Assembly (NCBI GenBank): GCA_000507305.1
Contig: DF239112.1
Location: 251,683-315,682, forward strand
Reading direction: 5' to 3'
Length of the DNA: 64,000 bases
Origin: Breviolum minutum Mf 1.05b.01
Lineage: Eukaryota > Sar > Dinophyceae > Suessiales > Symbiodiniaceae
The translations under genes were made by a program, and so were the position numbers. Numbering within the stretch: the stretch's first letter is position 1; the number at the start of each line of letters is the position of its first letter. Of this stretch, positions 48,801 to 56,772 are shown one piece after another. The notes beneath the pieces were generated by a model. That model worked only from the letters and a program-made list of their open reading frames with translations. It searched no databases and was not told the origin of the DNA.

Positions 48801-50604
48801 GATCACGAAGAACCAATCCAGCTGCCCGATAGGCATCCTGGACTCGTTTGGGGGGTCACCGTGCTACCGTCCTACCGTCCTATCCCGCAGACCCCCCGGA
48901 CTTCGAGTCCAAATGCCGTATATAAACCCGTCCTGCATGGTAAAATTGAAACGTGTGCAAGCCAAGGAATACTCCAAATGACGTGCAAAGGATTTCTGGA
49001 TGGCTTCGGGATCGTTGGGTTCATAGGTATCCTGGGCCAAAGGGCCAAAGGTTTAGGTGAGGGATATGACCCCCTTCCGCAAGGTACAACAAGCCATCTT
49101 GCATCTCAGCTGTACATCAGATAAACGTGAAAAATGTGGCAAATAAGTGAAATGGACTTAAAAAAGGAAAAGACATCATCGACATCAAGACACAAATCCA
49201 TGCCTCGCAGTTTTTTGGATGCCTTTTTTTCCGTTGAGTTGAAAACAAATGTGGCTCGAGATTCTTCGTTGACCCATGGTTTTCAGTTGAGAAAAATCGC
49301 TCCAAAGCCAATCATCAAAAAAGTGCAGCTGAAAAGCTGAAAAAAAGTTTCCCAAAAAAAAGAAAAGCGGCTCACGGAACAACCCAAAAATTCACGAAAG
49401 CAGCAAGTTCAATACAAATGGTTTTTAAAGGTAACTCATTTTAGAAAGTCAACCTTGCAACTGAAACTCCTTCTGTCAATGAGAAAATGAATATGTTGTG
49501 TTTTTCCAACTCAAGGAAGTTACTTTGGTTTTGGTGTCCAAGGTACCATAAGCTTCCAAAGCTTCTCGATTTTGTCGTTCTGCTCTCCAATCTCATCCTG
49601 ACATCGGGGAGTGACTGCACTTGGGGGAAAAGACCTTGGTTCATAGCCTTGGGAGAAATCTGATGAACACCAGTTGATGTGGATAATATTTCCAACAGTT
49701 GCTCAGGAAAATTTATAGCTCAAAGCGTGTCCAAATTTTGTCCATCAGCTGTATTGTGGTGTATATTTATTGTATTCTATTTGGTTCAAAAAAGAATCGG
49801 ACTCCTTCTTTCCAAAATCACACCATCCTGTTTTGACACAGAAAATTACAAGAATCTAGTGGGCTGGATATAGCATATCAAGTATTCTATTGGACTGTCA
49901 AAAGTTTTTGTTGTTGCTGGTCCATTCACAGTGTTTCGCGTCGTAGACAAGAATAACAACTGGTGAACAGGTGGCTTTCACGGCATGGGCAGCAAGTACG
50001 ACAGGGGGAGCTAACACAACATGATCACCCGTTGTATCACAAGAAAGGGTTTGAAACAGTGAGACAAAACTACATCTTTCACAAGAGAGAGTCGGAGTCC
50101 GCTGCTGGTGGATGGGCTTGAATATTTTCAGGTATCATTGATTTTATTTGAATTGAGGAAACGGCTGCACAAAACTGCCAGGGAAAAACCAAAGAGACGG
50201 TTTTTTCGTAGGCTGGGGATGGATGCTAGGAGTTTTGGAGCTATTGGTCTGTTGATATCACAGGGAAAGGGTTTCATCCAACGGGACAAAAATTGCATTT
50301 TGTCACAACACACTGGCTTAAAACACTTCAACATCCACTCCATATCTCGGTGTTTTGGTTGTCAAACGTGAATTATTTACGCAAACAAGCAAAATTCAAC
50401 AGCCTATACAAATTAATGCCAACAAAAGGCAAACTTTTTGACCAAAAGAAAAACATGTATGTTATAAAAATATATATAACCATGAACCTTGCAGGTGTAC
50501 TTTTTTGTTGAGGCAAAAACCACAAAAAACGGATGAGGAGCCTCGCCAGGCATAGGTCTCTTGGTGGTTTGGTCTAACAGGGAAAAGGAGGACTTCCGCT
50601 TCAT
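17735..50604 (-). CDS. PYG: Alpha-glucan (glycogen/starch) phosphorylase, 48 exons
   Basis: Glycosyltransferase family 35 phosphorylase (EC 2.4.1.1), which releases glucose-1-phosphate from storage alpha-1,4-glucan using pyridoxal phosphate; no targeting peptide is visible, so probably cytosolic. I assembled 48 exons by eye. Their phases all agree and total 2,556 nt, giving 851 residues, close to the roughly 840-850 usual for animal enzymes. Family blocks appear in order: [79 protein letters not shown] and the C-terminal [17 protein letters not shown]. Lys706 (provisional numbering) in SNMKF is the expected cofactor lysine. Donors are 19 GT, 17 GC and 11 GA; 45 of 47 acceptors are AG followed by G. 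The ATG at 50,604 is the first in-frame start seen, but further 5' exons cannot be excluded. A second gene and a degenerate coding block lie inside introns 18 and 15. Confidence 0.95.
19114..19374. repeat. (TGGA)n microsatellite in phosphorylase intron 45
   Basis: About 260 bp of TGGA/GGAT tetranucleotide repeat with one interruption (TGATGATGTGG) near 19237. The long WMDG and HPSI ORFs here are artefacts of the repeat. Confidence 0.97.
21668..21712. repeat. (CAA)n plus poly-A run in phosphorylase intron 41
   Basis: AACAACAGCAACAACAACAA followed by about 18 A residues. Confidence 0.85.
22368..24653 (-). CDS. Phosphorylase exons 33-40, with PLP lysine (residues ~585-714)
   Basis: Exons are 24607-24653, 24394-24433, 24205-24240, 23953-23979, 23791-23850, 23309-23356, 22824-22899 and 22368-22423. 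They encode [100 protein letters not shown] and [16 protein letters not shown]. The lysine of SNMKF is the cofactor Schiff-base lysine. Donors are GC, GA, GT, GC, GC, GC, GT, GT. Exon 36 could start at 23979 or 23976, or exons 35/36 could use a GA donor; all these choices keep the frame. Confidence 0.94.
22519..22563. repeat. Near-perfect hairpin in phosphorylase intron 39
   Basis: GGGTGAAAATAACCCCTAAG followed by a 2-base loop and the inverse arm (one bulged base). Confidence 0.8.
22676..22816. repeat. CCAA-rich simple repeat in intron 39
   Basis: Degenerate tandem CCAA/ACCC units across about 140 bp. Confidence 0.8.
25026..29310 (-). CDS. Phosphorylase exons 27-32 (residues ~490-584)
   Basis: Exons are 29278-29310, 28835-28938, 28461-28488, 26438-26490, 25520-25559 and 25026-25052. 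They encode [15 protein letters not shown] followed by [59 protein letters not shown] and EKCDLDIDE. Donors are GA, GT, GC, GA, GT, GT. Exon 29 (28 nt) is the weakest call in this block: its GC donor follows AAT rather than the usual AG. It fits the expected phase and the expected distance to the EDPKLHSEW block. Confidence 0.88.
25140..25283. mobile_element. Family E element in phosphorylase intron 31
   Basis: TGAGCCACGAAAAA at one end and TTTTTCGTGGATCA at the other; shares ATAACTGGGTAGTAT with the 12977 copy. Confidence 0.7.
26259..26346. mobile_element. Family C short element with perfect ends
   Basis: An 88-bp element with a perfect 19-bp inverted repeat GCGAGTTTACCCCTGAAAA at its ends, in the intron after exon 30 of the phosphorylase gene. 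Confidence 0.75.
26891..26998. mobile_element. Family C element in phosphorylase intron 29
   Basis: Ends ACCCTGGAAAGTTAACATGG and CCATGTTAACTTTCAGGGGT are inverted repeats with one or two mismatches. No ORF. Confidence 0.75.
27374..27479. mobile_element. Family C-like element in phosphorylase intron 29
   Basis: Begins TACACCCCGGAAAATGAACA. An inner inverted pair AACCTGAAAAT/ATTTTCAGGTT supports it; the outer right end is weak. Confidence 0.5.
29098..29238. mobile_element. Family D element in phosphorylase intron 27
   Basis: GGGGTCATTATATTA and TAATTGAATGACCCC are inverted ends. A mini-copy lies at 61281-61323 (GTCATTAAATTACC/GGTAATATAATGAC) and a half copy near 46471-46545. Confidence 0.6.
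29469..29554. mobile_element. Inverted-repeat element in phosphorylase intron 26
   Basis: AGATGGCAATCGCCACTCC and GGAGTGGCGATCGCCATCT pair over 19 bp with one mismatch. About 86 bp, no ORF. Confidence 0.65.
29725..32736 (-). CDS. Phosphorylase exons 20-26 (residues ~360-489)
   Basis: Exons are 32661-32736, 31968-32002, 31672-31737, 31324-31341, 30684-30736, 30395-30464 and 29725-29796. They encode [94 protein letters not shown] and [14 protein letters not shown]. Donors are GT, GC, GC, GT, GC, GC, GT. Exon 23 is an 18-nt microexon supported by spacing to the human enzyme. Exon 24 is one of only two exons whose first base is not G. Exon 26 continues with [10 protein letters not shown], a short insertion relative to most family members. 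Confidence 0.92.
33104..36580 (-). CDS. Phosphorylase exons 16-19 (residues ~295-359)
   Basis: Exons are 36513-36580, 36113-36140, 35490-35549 and 33104-33142. They encode [45 protein letters not shown] and [13 protein letters not shown]. Donors are GT, GC, GC, GT. The LYPND, EGKELR and QMNDTHP motifs are hallmarks of the family. The 2.3 kb intron between exons 18 and 19 holds a separate same-strand membrane-protein gene. Confidence 0.95.
33948..35254 (-). pseudogene. Multi-pass membrane protein nested in phosphorylase intron 18, frameshifted
   Basis: I do not recognise the family. Two overlapping minus-strand frames form one coding unit. The 5' frame is open from about 35254 to a TAG at 34808 (no ATG seen at its start) and includes a basic, acidic-rich soluble stretch, then [14 protein letters not shown] and a hydrophobic run [17 protein letters not shown]. 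The 3' frame (to 33948) continues with [14 protein letters not shown] and three more hydrophobic segments, near [33 protein letters not shown] and [20 protein letters not shown], then a soluble tail ending RHHDFD. The frames join within about 34808-34877 only through a one-base shift. A GTAAGT...TTGCAG candidate intron (34826-34888) is 63 nt and would not change the frame. The near absence of introns in this genome context suggests a retroposed copy. It could be a real gene with a sequencing error or a young pseudogene. Confidence 0.6.
35734..35850. mobile_element. Family A MITE copy in phosphorylase intron 17
   Basis: GGGTGTTTCC at one end and CGGAAAAATCC at the other, with the family core and a short extra TTATAAT duplication. 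It lies between exons 17 and 18 of the phosphorylase gene. Confidence 0.8.
37683..38100. repeat. Duplicated ~120-bp segment in intron 15
   Basis: About 37683-37805 and 37981-38100 are near-identical (GGATATATCACTGCAAG, GTTTGGCCGCTTCTACTTT, GCCAACCTGCCTAGAAAC). In the plus direction both stay open as FGRFYF...[14 protein letters not shown], so this may be a duplicated exon piece. A neighbouring piece (37920-37980) recurs at 42448-42530. Confidence 0.75.
38900..42240 (-). pseudogene. Degenerate intronless coding block in phosphorylase intron 15
   Basis: A run of minus-strand ORFs in shifting frames looks coding: 41602-42234 (210 residues, charged, ending [11 protein letters not shown]), 41313-41516, 40794-41255 (153 residues), 40254-40457, 39618-40232, 39460-39705 and 39116-39373. 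Together they look like one intron-free sequence of about 3 kb broken by frameshifts and stops. The segment around [17 protein letters not shown] resembles the start of retroelement reverse-transcriptase-like ORFs known from dinoflagellates. This is only a resemblance from memory, so the unit may equally be a retroposed cellular gene. Confidence 0.4.
42606..45377 (-). CDS. Phosphorylase exons 11-15 (residues ~194-294)
   Basis: Exons are 45321-45377, 44357-44421, 44016-44043, 43586-43669 and 42606-42674. They encode [66 protein letters not shown] and [16 protein letters not shown]. Donors are GA, GT, GC, GA, GC. Exon 13 is only 28 nt and was placed by phase and by the family motif W-V-G-G-E before AMAYD. 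Exon 15 is followed by the longest intron of the gene (about 6 kb), which contains the degenerate coding block described separately. Confidence 0.93.
43433..43549. mobile_element. Family F MITE with perfect 25-bp ends
   Basis: The element starts GTGCTACTGTTGATGGAAG, and its first 25 bases are exactly mirrored at 43525-43549. It is 117 bp and non-coding, in phosphorylase intron 14. One related end is at 15306-15328. Confidence 0.8.
46014..47854 (-). CDS. Phosphorylase exons 6-10 (residues ~114-193)
   Basis: Exons are 47815-47854, 47477-47509, 47141-47212, 46293-46338 and 46014-46060. They encode [24 protein letters not shown], the glycine-loop block [32 protein letters not shown] and [15 protein letters not shown]. 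Donors are GT, GA, GA, GT, GT. The arginine of GIRY is split across the intron between exons 9 and 10 (C, then GT). Spacing between family landmarks matches the human enzyme residue for residue here, which supports the unusual GA donors after exons 7 and 8. Confidence 0.95.
48057..50604 (-). CDS. Phosphorylase exons 1-5 (residues ~1-113)
   Basis: Exons are 50542-50604, 49547-49597, 48933-49031, 48773-48837 and 48057-48119. Exon 1 begins [12 protein letters not shown] and joins in phase 0 to [16 protein letters not shown]. Exon 3 carries [19 protein letters not shown], exon 4 [15 protein letters not shown] and exon 5 [17 protein letters not shown], all standard N-terminal phosphorylase blocks. 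Donors in order are GC, GT, GA, GA, GC. Exon 1 is the least certain because the N-terminus varies in this family. It is supported by its phase, its AG-G acceptor context and its GC donor. The KRKSSFS stretch near the start lies where animal enzymes carry their regulatory phosphoserine. Confidence 0.85.
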
Positions 50605-51032
50605 ATCCTCAGCGGTGCAAACCAGTGAAGACTTCACCGGGATTTCCCGGCATTGTTTTTTTGAGAGGGTTGGTTGGTTGGTCGGTTGGTTGATCTTGTG
50701 AAAATTTGGTCAAATTGCTTCAAAAAAAAAACACAACTTCTGGGGTGAAACACCTGAAGCAGTTTGACAAAAAGATATAATGATGAGATATTTAACCACA
50801 TCTTTAATGAACTACTGTAAACATTTCTTGAAATGTTCAAGTGCGCACTCCAAATGTTAAATCACCTCCAACATCAATGAATTTGGAAGACTCAAGTACT
50901 ACTGATTTATTTTCTCCCACTCATATCATCCAATGCATGTATTATATATATACATATATATTAGACCGAATTTTGGTTTCAATTGCTAGGTGAAAAATTA
51001 ACCAACACAATCTGCATCATGAAAAAATCAAC

Positions 51033-51179
51033 CTCAATTTTGTCCAAGCTGCGATTCCATGCTGCTTTGGATCCCATACTCCCGCGGTCGTCATGGCCTC
51101 TGCCTATCAACCACCAAACGACAGCAGAAACGACCATTCCAAAACTGGCCATCATGCATGCTGAGAGCATGACCAAAAC
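51033..51179 (-). CDS. Candidate exon with a transmembrane segment
   Basis: A 147-nt open exon (49 codons) reads VLVMLSACMMASFGMVVSAV, then VWWLIGRG and a basic tail ending LDKIE, bounded by TAG-G and GAG-GTTGAT. The first half is a plausible membrane helix. Its acceptor TAG is the terminal triplet of the family-B element at 51181-51280. Possible same-strand pieces lie upstream (for example VIGGTGDGYGFIVACSHE near 52.0 kb and VAWSITELNVKSLTAWAF at 53064-53132), but I could not join them in phase. It could belong to a gene upstream of the phosphorylase. Confidence 0.35.
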
Positions 51180-51180
51180 C

Positions 51181-51280
51181 TAGTTGGTGGTTGAACCAAC
51201 CCCTTTGAAAAATATGCTCGTCAAAATGGACATCTTCCCCAAATATGGGTAAAAATTTAAAAAAATGAAAGCACCACCCA
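51181..51280. mobile_element. Family B inverted-repeat element (introner-like)
   Basis: One end reads TAGTTGGTGGTTGAACC, the other GCACCACCC. Read on the minus strand it begins GTGGTG and ends CCACCAACTAG, so both ends look like splice sites. It directly abuts the open exon at 51033-51179. Confidence 0.75.
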
Positions 51281-52526
51281 GAAAAAAACATCTGACTTTT
51301 TTGTTTTCCTTTGCGCCATTCACCTTCCACCAATCACCACTTTGCATTTCTTCCAAGTCCAAAGGAGCTCACCAAATGAATTTCCCACCAAAAAAAAACA
51401 CTGCGTCCATTCACCCCACCTGGCAGTTTTGAAAAAGAGATTCTGCAAGTGGAAAACGGCTGCGCAATTGTTTCACGAGAAATCTCCCAAACAGTCCAAG
51501 AAACAGATATTCCAAATCCCCATCCAAATCCAGGACGACCAAAAAAAAACAACACCTTTCCTGGCAACATGGGTGGAAACTCTATGGGGGTTTTCATACT
51601 GCAAATAGGGATCTGTGGGAACCTTTGAATGCAAGGAAAAGGTTTCCGCAAAACAACGAAACTCGGAGAAACTCGTTAAATCTTCGAATGTGCGAAACCC
51701 TTTGCGGTTTCGTTTTTCTTGGAATCCCTTGATACGAACCAATCCTTCAGATCTTGTGGCTCACATGTGCCACGATCCCCCCGAAGATAGCACCTGGACA
51801 GGATGGCGCACCGCTGGCGCCTAACAGACCACATTGGATGTCAAGAGGCAAAGGACTTTTTTTAGCCAGCACCTGGATTGGAAGAATTTCTTCACCAAAA
51901 GTTCAATGATGCTATCATGATAAAACTGCAAAATCGACTCCAGGTCGGACAAAAATAACTGTTCAACAAATTGCATGTGTGTTTTTCAAATTGTGGATTT
52001 TCTGAGATTGCTACCTCATGGCTACAGGCTACAATGAATCCATAGCCATCGCCAGTCCCGCCTATCACCTGCTTCCAAGACATGACGCCATGCAAAAATG
52101 ATCTTTGACCTGAAGGTCAGGCCCCTTTTACCCCAACCCACCGACCCACCGGCAAAAAGCATGGAAAAAAACACAGAGATAACACCCTTGACCGTTACAT
52201 GTAAGGCAAACTAGTTGGGTAGCTGTTGTCATATACACTTAAACGCTTGCAAGTCCATGCTGTTCTGGCAGGATGCGTGCCGTGAAACAGTTGCCACATA
52301 CAAAATCTCCTGGGCCAACCCCGCAACCACGAGCGATGCCCAGTCTTTGCCAGGACAACGGCAATTTGACGTCCCTGGAGGGCCTTGGAGGACAGTTGAC
52401 AGGTGACCTAGATATTTGAATTTGGAGGCTCCCAGTTGACAGGGTGGATGCAGTCCCAACTGGATGCCAAATGCCCAACCAGCAGGAATAACTTCTTAGT
52501 TCTTGACATATCGCTGGTGATGCAGC

Positions 52527-52937
52527 TTGAACCTGACAAAGTTATACACAAAAAACAAGTCGACGAAAAGCATTCGAATTGAAAAAAACTTAAGGATTAA
52601 CTCTTGTAGAGGTAGGGGAGATTATTGGTCCATGGTGATCATTGATGATACCTTAGTCAATGAGTATATGAACTCCTTTGCAACAAGATCAAAAGGATCC
52701 ATGAAATCCCTACTTTTGGGGCAGCAACTGGAATCTTGGAACATGGCACATATGAAAGAAGCTCAGGTGATAGCAGCAGAACTTGTGACGGGTCTAACCA
52801 TGAAATCACATGAAACTCCCTTAACCCCATGTGATCTTGATCTTGAAACATCACCATCTATTCTATTTGCTATTTCTAGACACCACCACACAGCTTGGGA
52901 AATTCTCCATGCTTTTGGCGATCCCAAGGTTCCCTGA
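52527..52937 (+). CDS. Hypothetical ORF of 136 codons
   Basis: The longest plus-strand ORF of the right half starts MNLTKLYTKNKSTKSIRI and includes IIDDTLVNEYMNSFATRSKG. No family, signal peptide or membrane segment is recognised. It lies opposite the direction of all recognisable genes here and may be a chance ORF. Confidence 0.2.
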   Translation: MNLTKLYTKNKSTKSIRIEKNLRINSCRGRGDYWSMVIIDDTLVNEYMNSFATRSKGSMKSLLLGQQLESWNMAHMKEAQVIAAELVTGLTMKSHETPLTPCDLDLETSPSILFAISRHHHTAWEILHAFGDPKVP

Positions 52938-53063
52938 AAAGCTACTTCAAACCAATTTCGAAAAAAATACACCATGTGTTTTGGTGGTCCTACGGATTTT
53001 CAAAACCTTCCTAGTGGCTCTTTACTAATTGGAGGCTTTATATACCTAGCTGCCTAGCTGTAC

Positions 53064-53132
53064 CTACAACGAGCTCCGAAACGCCCAGGCTGTCAGGCTT
53101 TTGACGTTGAGCTCGGTGATGCTCCAAGCGAC
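53064..53132 (-). CDS. Candidate exon, possibly terminal
   Basis: Twenty-two open codons, VAWSITELNVKSLTAWAFRS plus SL, follow TTTTCAG-G and end at a TAG or at an overlapping GT donor. The composition looks coding, but the parent gene is unknown and no neighbour exon was confirmed. Confidence 0.22.
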   Translation of the reverse strand, partial: VAWSITELNVKSLTAWAFRSSL

Positions 53133-53177
53133 CTGAAAACTCAGCTGGGACCCACAAAGGTTGATGGAGAAATCATG

Positions 53178-53309
53178 TGAGCCACGAAAAATCACCCGGT
53201 TCCTTACGGGACCGTTAATTTCATGGTTTATGAATAAAATCCCCGTAGAAGTGGCTAGTAGAATCCCCCCAAAAACCCCTCAACAACCCGGGTTTTTTTC
53301 ATTGCTCAT
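53178..53309. mobile_element. Family E element
   Basis: TGAGCCACGAAAAA at one end and TTTTTTTCATTGCTCA at the other. The interior is diverged but keeps the order of short motifs. A fourth, partial copy lies near 196-294 (CTGGGTAGGATTGCATCC to TTTCATTGCTCAT). Confidence 0.65.
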
Positions 53310-54347
53310 GTACCAACAGTACCAACTGGCTCCCAACCAGCTCCACTCACTGCCCACAAGCGCCAGCTTGAACCATGGGCCCCCCAACGCCCATTGCGGA
53401 GATCTGCGCAGAGGCGCGCCCAGCGCAACTGAGTTGGTATCCCCGTTGAAATGAAAAAAATGCACCCCAAACACCACTTATAGCTTATAAATGGCCTTGT
53501 ACAAAGGTAACTGGGGTTTATAACCCTACTTACAATTCATCAACCATCAAACACTTCGCATCCGCAACTCCATCCTGGGACCTCCGAACGGACAGCCCCC
53601 GTGAAAAATTCCACATAGATCTTGCTTCTCCCATGTAAATACTTCAGGACACGTTTTTTGGGATGATTTTTTCTTTTTGTCCGTGGATTTCCGCCACTTC
53701 CTTCCAACTCAAGGATCGCATGTTGGGCACCCACGCAAAGCTCATTTCTAAGCGATGGCGCATGAGAAATCCGTAAATTTCAAGATGCTACAAGAGTAAA
53801 AACTGTAAAACCAACAACCGTGAAGCCTGCAAAGATCGAGCAAAAAATGTGATTTTGTGTAGTGTAAGGCAGTTGGCATGCATCATCTGCGGATTTGAAA
53901 AACCTCAAATCCAACGCTTTCAACGGCAAATCCAATGTTGGTATTCTTTGGACCAAATAAAGACCTGATCTCAAGTCCAAAGCCACGATTCCGGGAGTGA
54001 TAATGATGCGCATAAAGAAACAAATTGCAAAATTGTCTGTCTCCGGCGTGCTGATTCGCCAGCAAAAATGCATTTCAATGTCAGCAGCCAATAAAAATTT
54101 GATCTCAACTAATTTAAATTCATTTTCGCAAACCAATCGTGATCCACAGAACACCTCGTACAACATGCATATGGAAAACCTTGCACAACATACATCAACA
54201 AAATACACTTAAGAAAAAATGGAACAAGTATGTTACTAGGAGCACTTCAAAAAATATTCCCGGCCATATAGTTTCCAAGTAGGTCTTGTTCTGCGAGTGA
54301 CCTTACTCATCTTTAATCAAGTTAGAGTGAACGCCACCAGACACCTG

Positions 54348-54617
54348 TCAACGCCAATTGCACCTCAGCCCCAACGGCCTCTCAAGCACCTTTTTGCGAA
54401 AAGCAATGGCCTCCCGAGTCTGCTTTAGCCCACCTGGGGTTTGACTATGGTCGCCTGTCCACACCAGTAGACATTCTCGAGAAAGCCTGGCTATGGCTGC
54501 TACCACTTGAAATTTGTATCTGCACATGATCTCTTTTGCCTTAACTAGCACCTCTTTCCTTTCATCAAAAATGTTTTGAAAATCATGACAGACTTCAAAT
54601 CCATATCGTTTTCTCAA
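54348..54617 (-). pseudogene. Helicase-like fragment
   Basis: An 89-residue ORF includes LVWTGDHSQTPGGLKQTREA followed by FRKKVLERPLGLRC. The GDHxQTPGGL segment resembles the Walker-B and motif III region of UPF1-type superfamily 1 helicases, which are multiplied in dinoflagellates. The ORF stops just after LGLRCNWR, and no flanking helicase motifs were found, so it appears to be an isolated fragment or one exon. The family assignment is from memory. Confidence 0.4.
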
Positions 54618-55659
54618 AAAACAAAGCGGAATTCATTGACTTAATATTTGCCAAGTATTTTTCTGGTTCATTTTGCTACGGTTCAGAACGGTTCTAGTGA
54701 ATAGTGAGGAACAAGCAATATCATCAGCCAGTCGCAAACCACAAGTACAATCCCTTGGAACACAATCCTCATGTCTTGTTGGGTTTAGCTGTGACCGCAG
54801 GGTGAAGTTTGAGAGAGGTGTTTTCTTACAGGGTTTGTCCCGAACTATTTGCCAGTTCTCTGAAATCGGCAGTCAGCAACCCTAACGCAGATTGGTCATA
54901 CCTGATTGTGTACTTTATCTGCTTTTGCTACCTGGCTTTCCATGATGTCTACCCTATGTTTGCTACCTTGCTTTGCAGGACATCTACCCTATGTTTGTTG
55001 TGCTTTTTGCAACTTTACTTGTGCCAAAGGATTTACATTTACAGCCTCGATGATGCCTATGCGACGTTGAAAATCACTTTGCATCTCTTTTCTTAATCGA
55101 AAGTATGCAACCTTTAACTTGCATCATTTCGGACAACATATTGAACGCAACGCCTGATTAGATATCTTAGTCTACAATCCTGTGGTAACGCCCGGATAAT
55201 GTCTCAACTGACAGGGCCATCCGAATACTTTGGGCCAACATACTTCATTTCTCACTAACCCACTGCAATTTGCAACCACCAGGATGTGGTATGGTCATGA
55301 CCGGGGTTTATGTAAAACCTTGTTGGGTAACCCTACCATCATGTAACACACAGGGCTCAAACAGCACTCGGATGTTAAATGTTTGTGTGCCATCATGGCC
55401 ATGCGCTTCAAAAAGCTAGCCAATCTGTCTTTGTTAAGGTATCAGCTAGCATGCCTCATGCTAGGCCCACGACCATACCCATGAATTTCATGGATGTGTT
55501 AGAATGCCAACCCTATGTGTATGTGTGATCCTCACACCTTTGGGCTCTCCAGGAACCCAAGCACCGAGCCTCCTGGACTCGGACTTCGTCGTATGGTCTC
55601 GGTTGGTTCAACCGGCTGCTTGACATTCCTATCTGGACTGTTCTTGTGAATTCCAATGT

Positions 55660-55815
55660 GCGGTAATCATTGGAATGCCCTTTTTAAATATTCTAATGAT
55701 TTCGTAGTGGTTCAGTAGTGATTGCAATAGTTTGCAGTTAGTGACGTTTTAGTGATTTCTTAGTAATTGTGTAGCGATTTCTCAATGATTTCTGAATGAT
55801 TTCCTAATGATTTGG
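55660..55815. repeat. GTGATTTC-type short tandem repeat
   Basis: Repeated blocks like AATGATTTC and GTGATTTCTTAGT with a 13-18 bp period. No gene is seen between about 54.9 and 56.0 kb otherwise. Confidence 0.5.
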
Positions 55816-56535
55816 ATGTTTGGATTGCTCATCTGCTACTCTTTCAAAAATTCGCCTGAACCTCGAGGGTTAACGGTTTCTTAGTGATTCCGGTCACTGG
55901 GGCCCAGGCTTCAAAAACGTGGTGCCGTCTGCGTGGTTCATTGGGAACCACGCGGACGGCCCCACACGAACCCACCCCTCGCAGCACTGCTCGCCCTGGA
56001 AGCTTCATTTGATAACCACACATGGAAATATGGGACCATGTGGGGATCTATTGGATGAGCTCATCGAATGGAAAGAACGATGGAGAACAAAATTGTAGTC
56101 ACCCAACCAGTTCTTCCGCTACATCCTGATGGTACCCGTTGCATTCAGAAGGAACCATTTCAATCTACATTGTGTAACAACGTTCAGTCTACGAAAGTCG
56201 TTAGAACACGTGGGTGTGTGCTACCTGATGAAATCAAAGACCTCCCCCGGTCAGCTGATGTATTTAGACGAATGGATCAGGATCCTGTTTTGTCCTACAG
56301 CGGGGAAGGTTCTTGAACATGCCTGCTCTACATTTCAATCCCTAATGAGTCCGTGGCAACATATCGCACTCAAGTTTGGAACCACTCACAATTGACACAA
56401 CCAACAGTATGGTTACAAGTTCTCATATTGATGAATTGCGCACCCAATCCCGCCTGAAGAACACTGCCCACAGCAGGTCGTCGAAGCTCCAAGTTCGGAT
56501 TATCGACGTCCGGGCTGTAATCTCGGGCGACAAGT

Positions 56536-56772
56536 CAGCAGTAATAGGAGTTATAATAGGACTCGTCAAGTAATAGGAATCGTCCAGTAATAGGAGTCGT
56601 CAAGTACTAGGGATCGTCAAGTCATAGGAATCGTCAAGTAATAGCATAGAGTCAAGTGAAAGGAATCGTCCAGTAATAGTAGAGTCAAGTAAAAGGAATC
56701 ATCAAGTAATAGTGGAGTCAAATAAAAGGAATCGTCAAGTAATAGCAAAGTCAAGTTAAAGTAATACGAATC
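56536..56772. repeat. Degenerate minisatellite
   Basis: About a dozen units of roughly 17-20 bp built on CAAGTAATAGGAATCGT, drifting to AGTCAAGTAAAAGGAATC. Confidence 0.85.
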
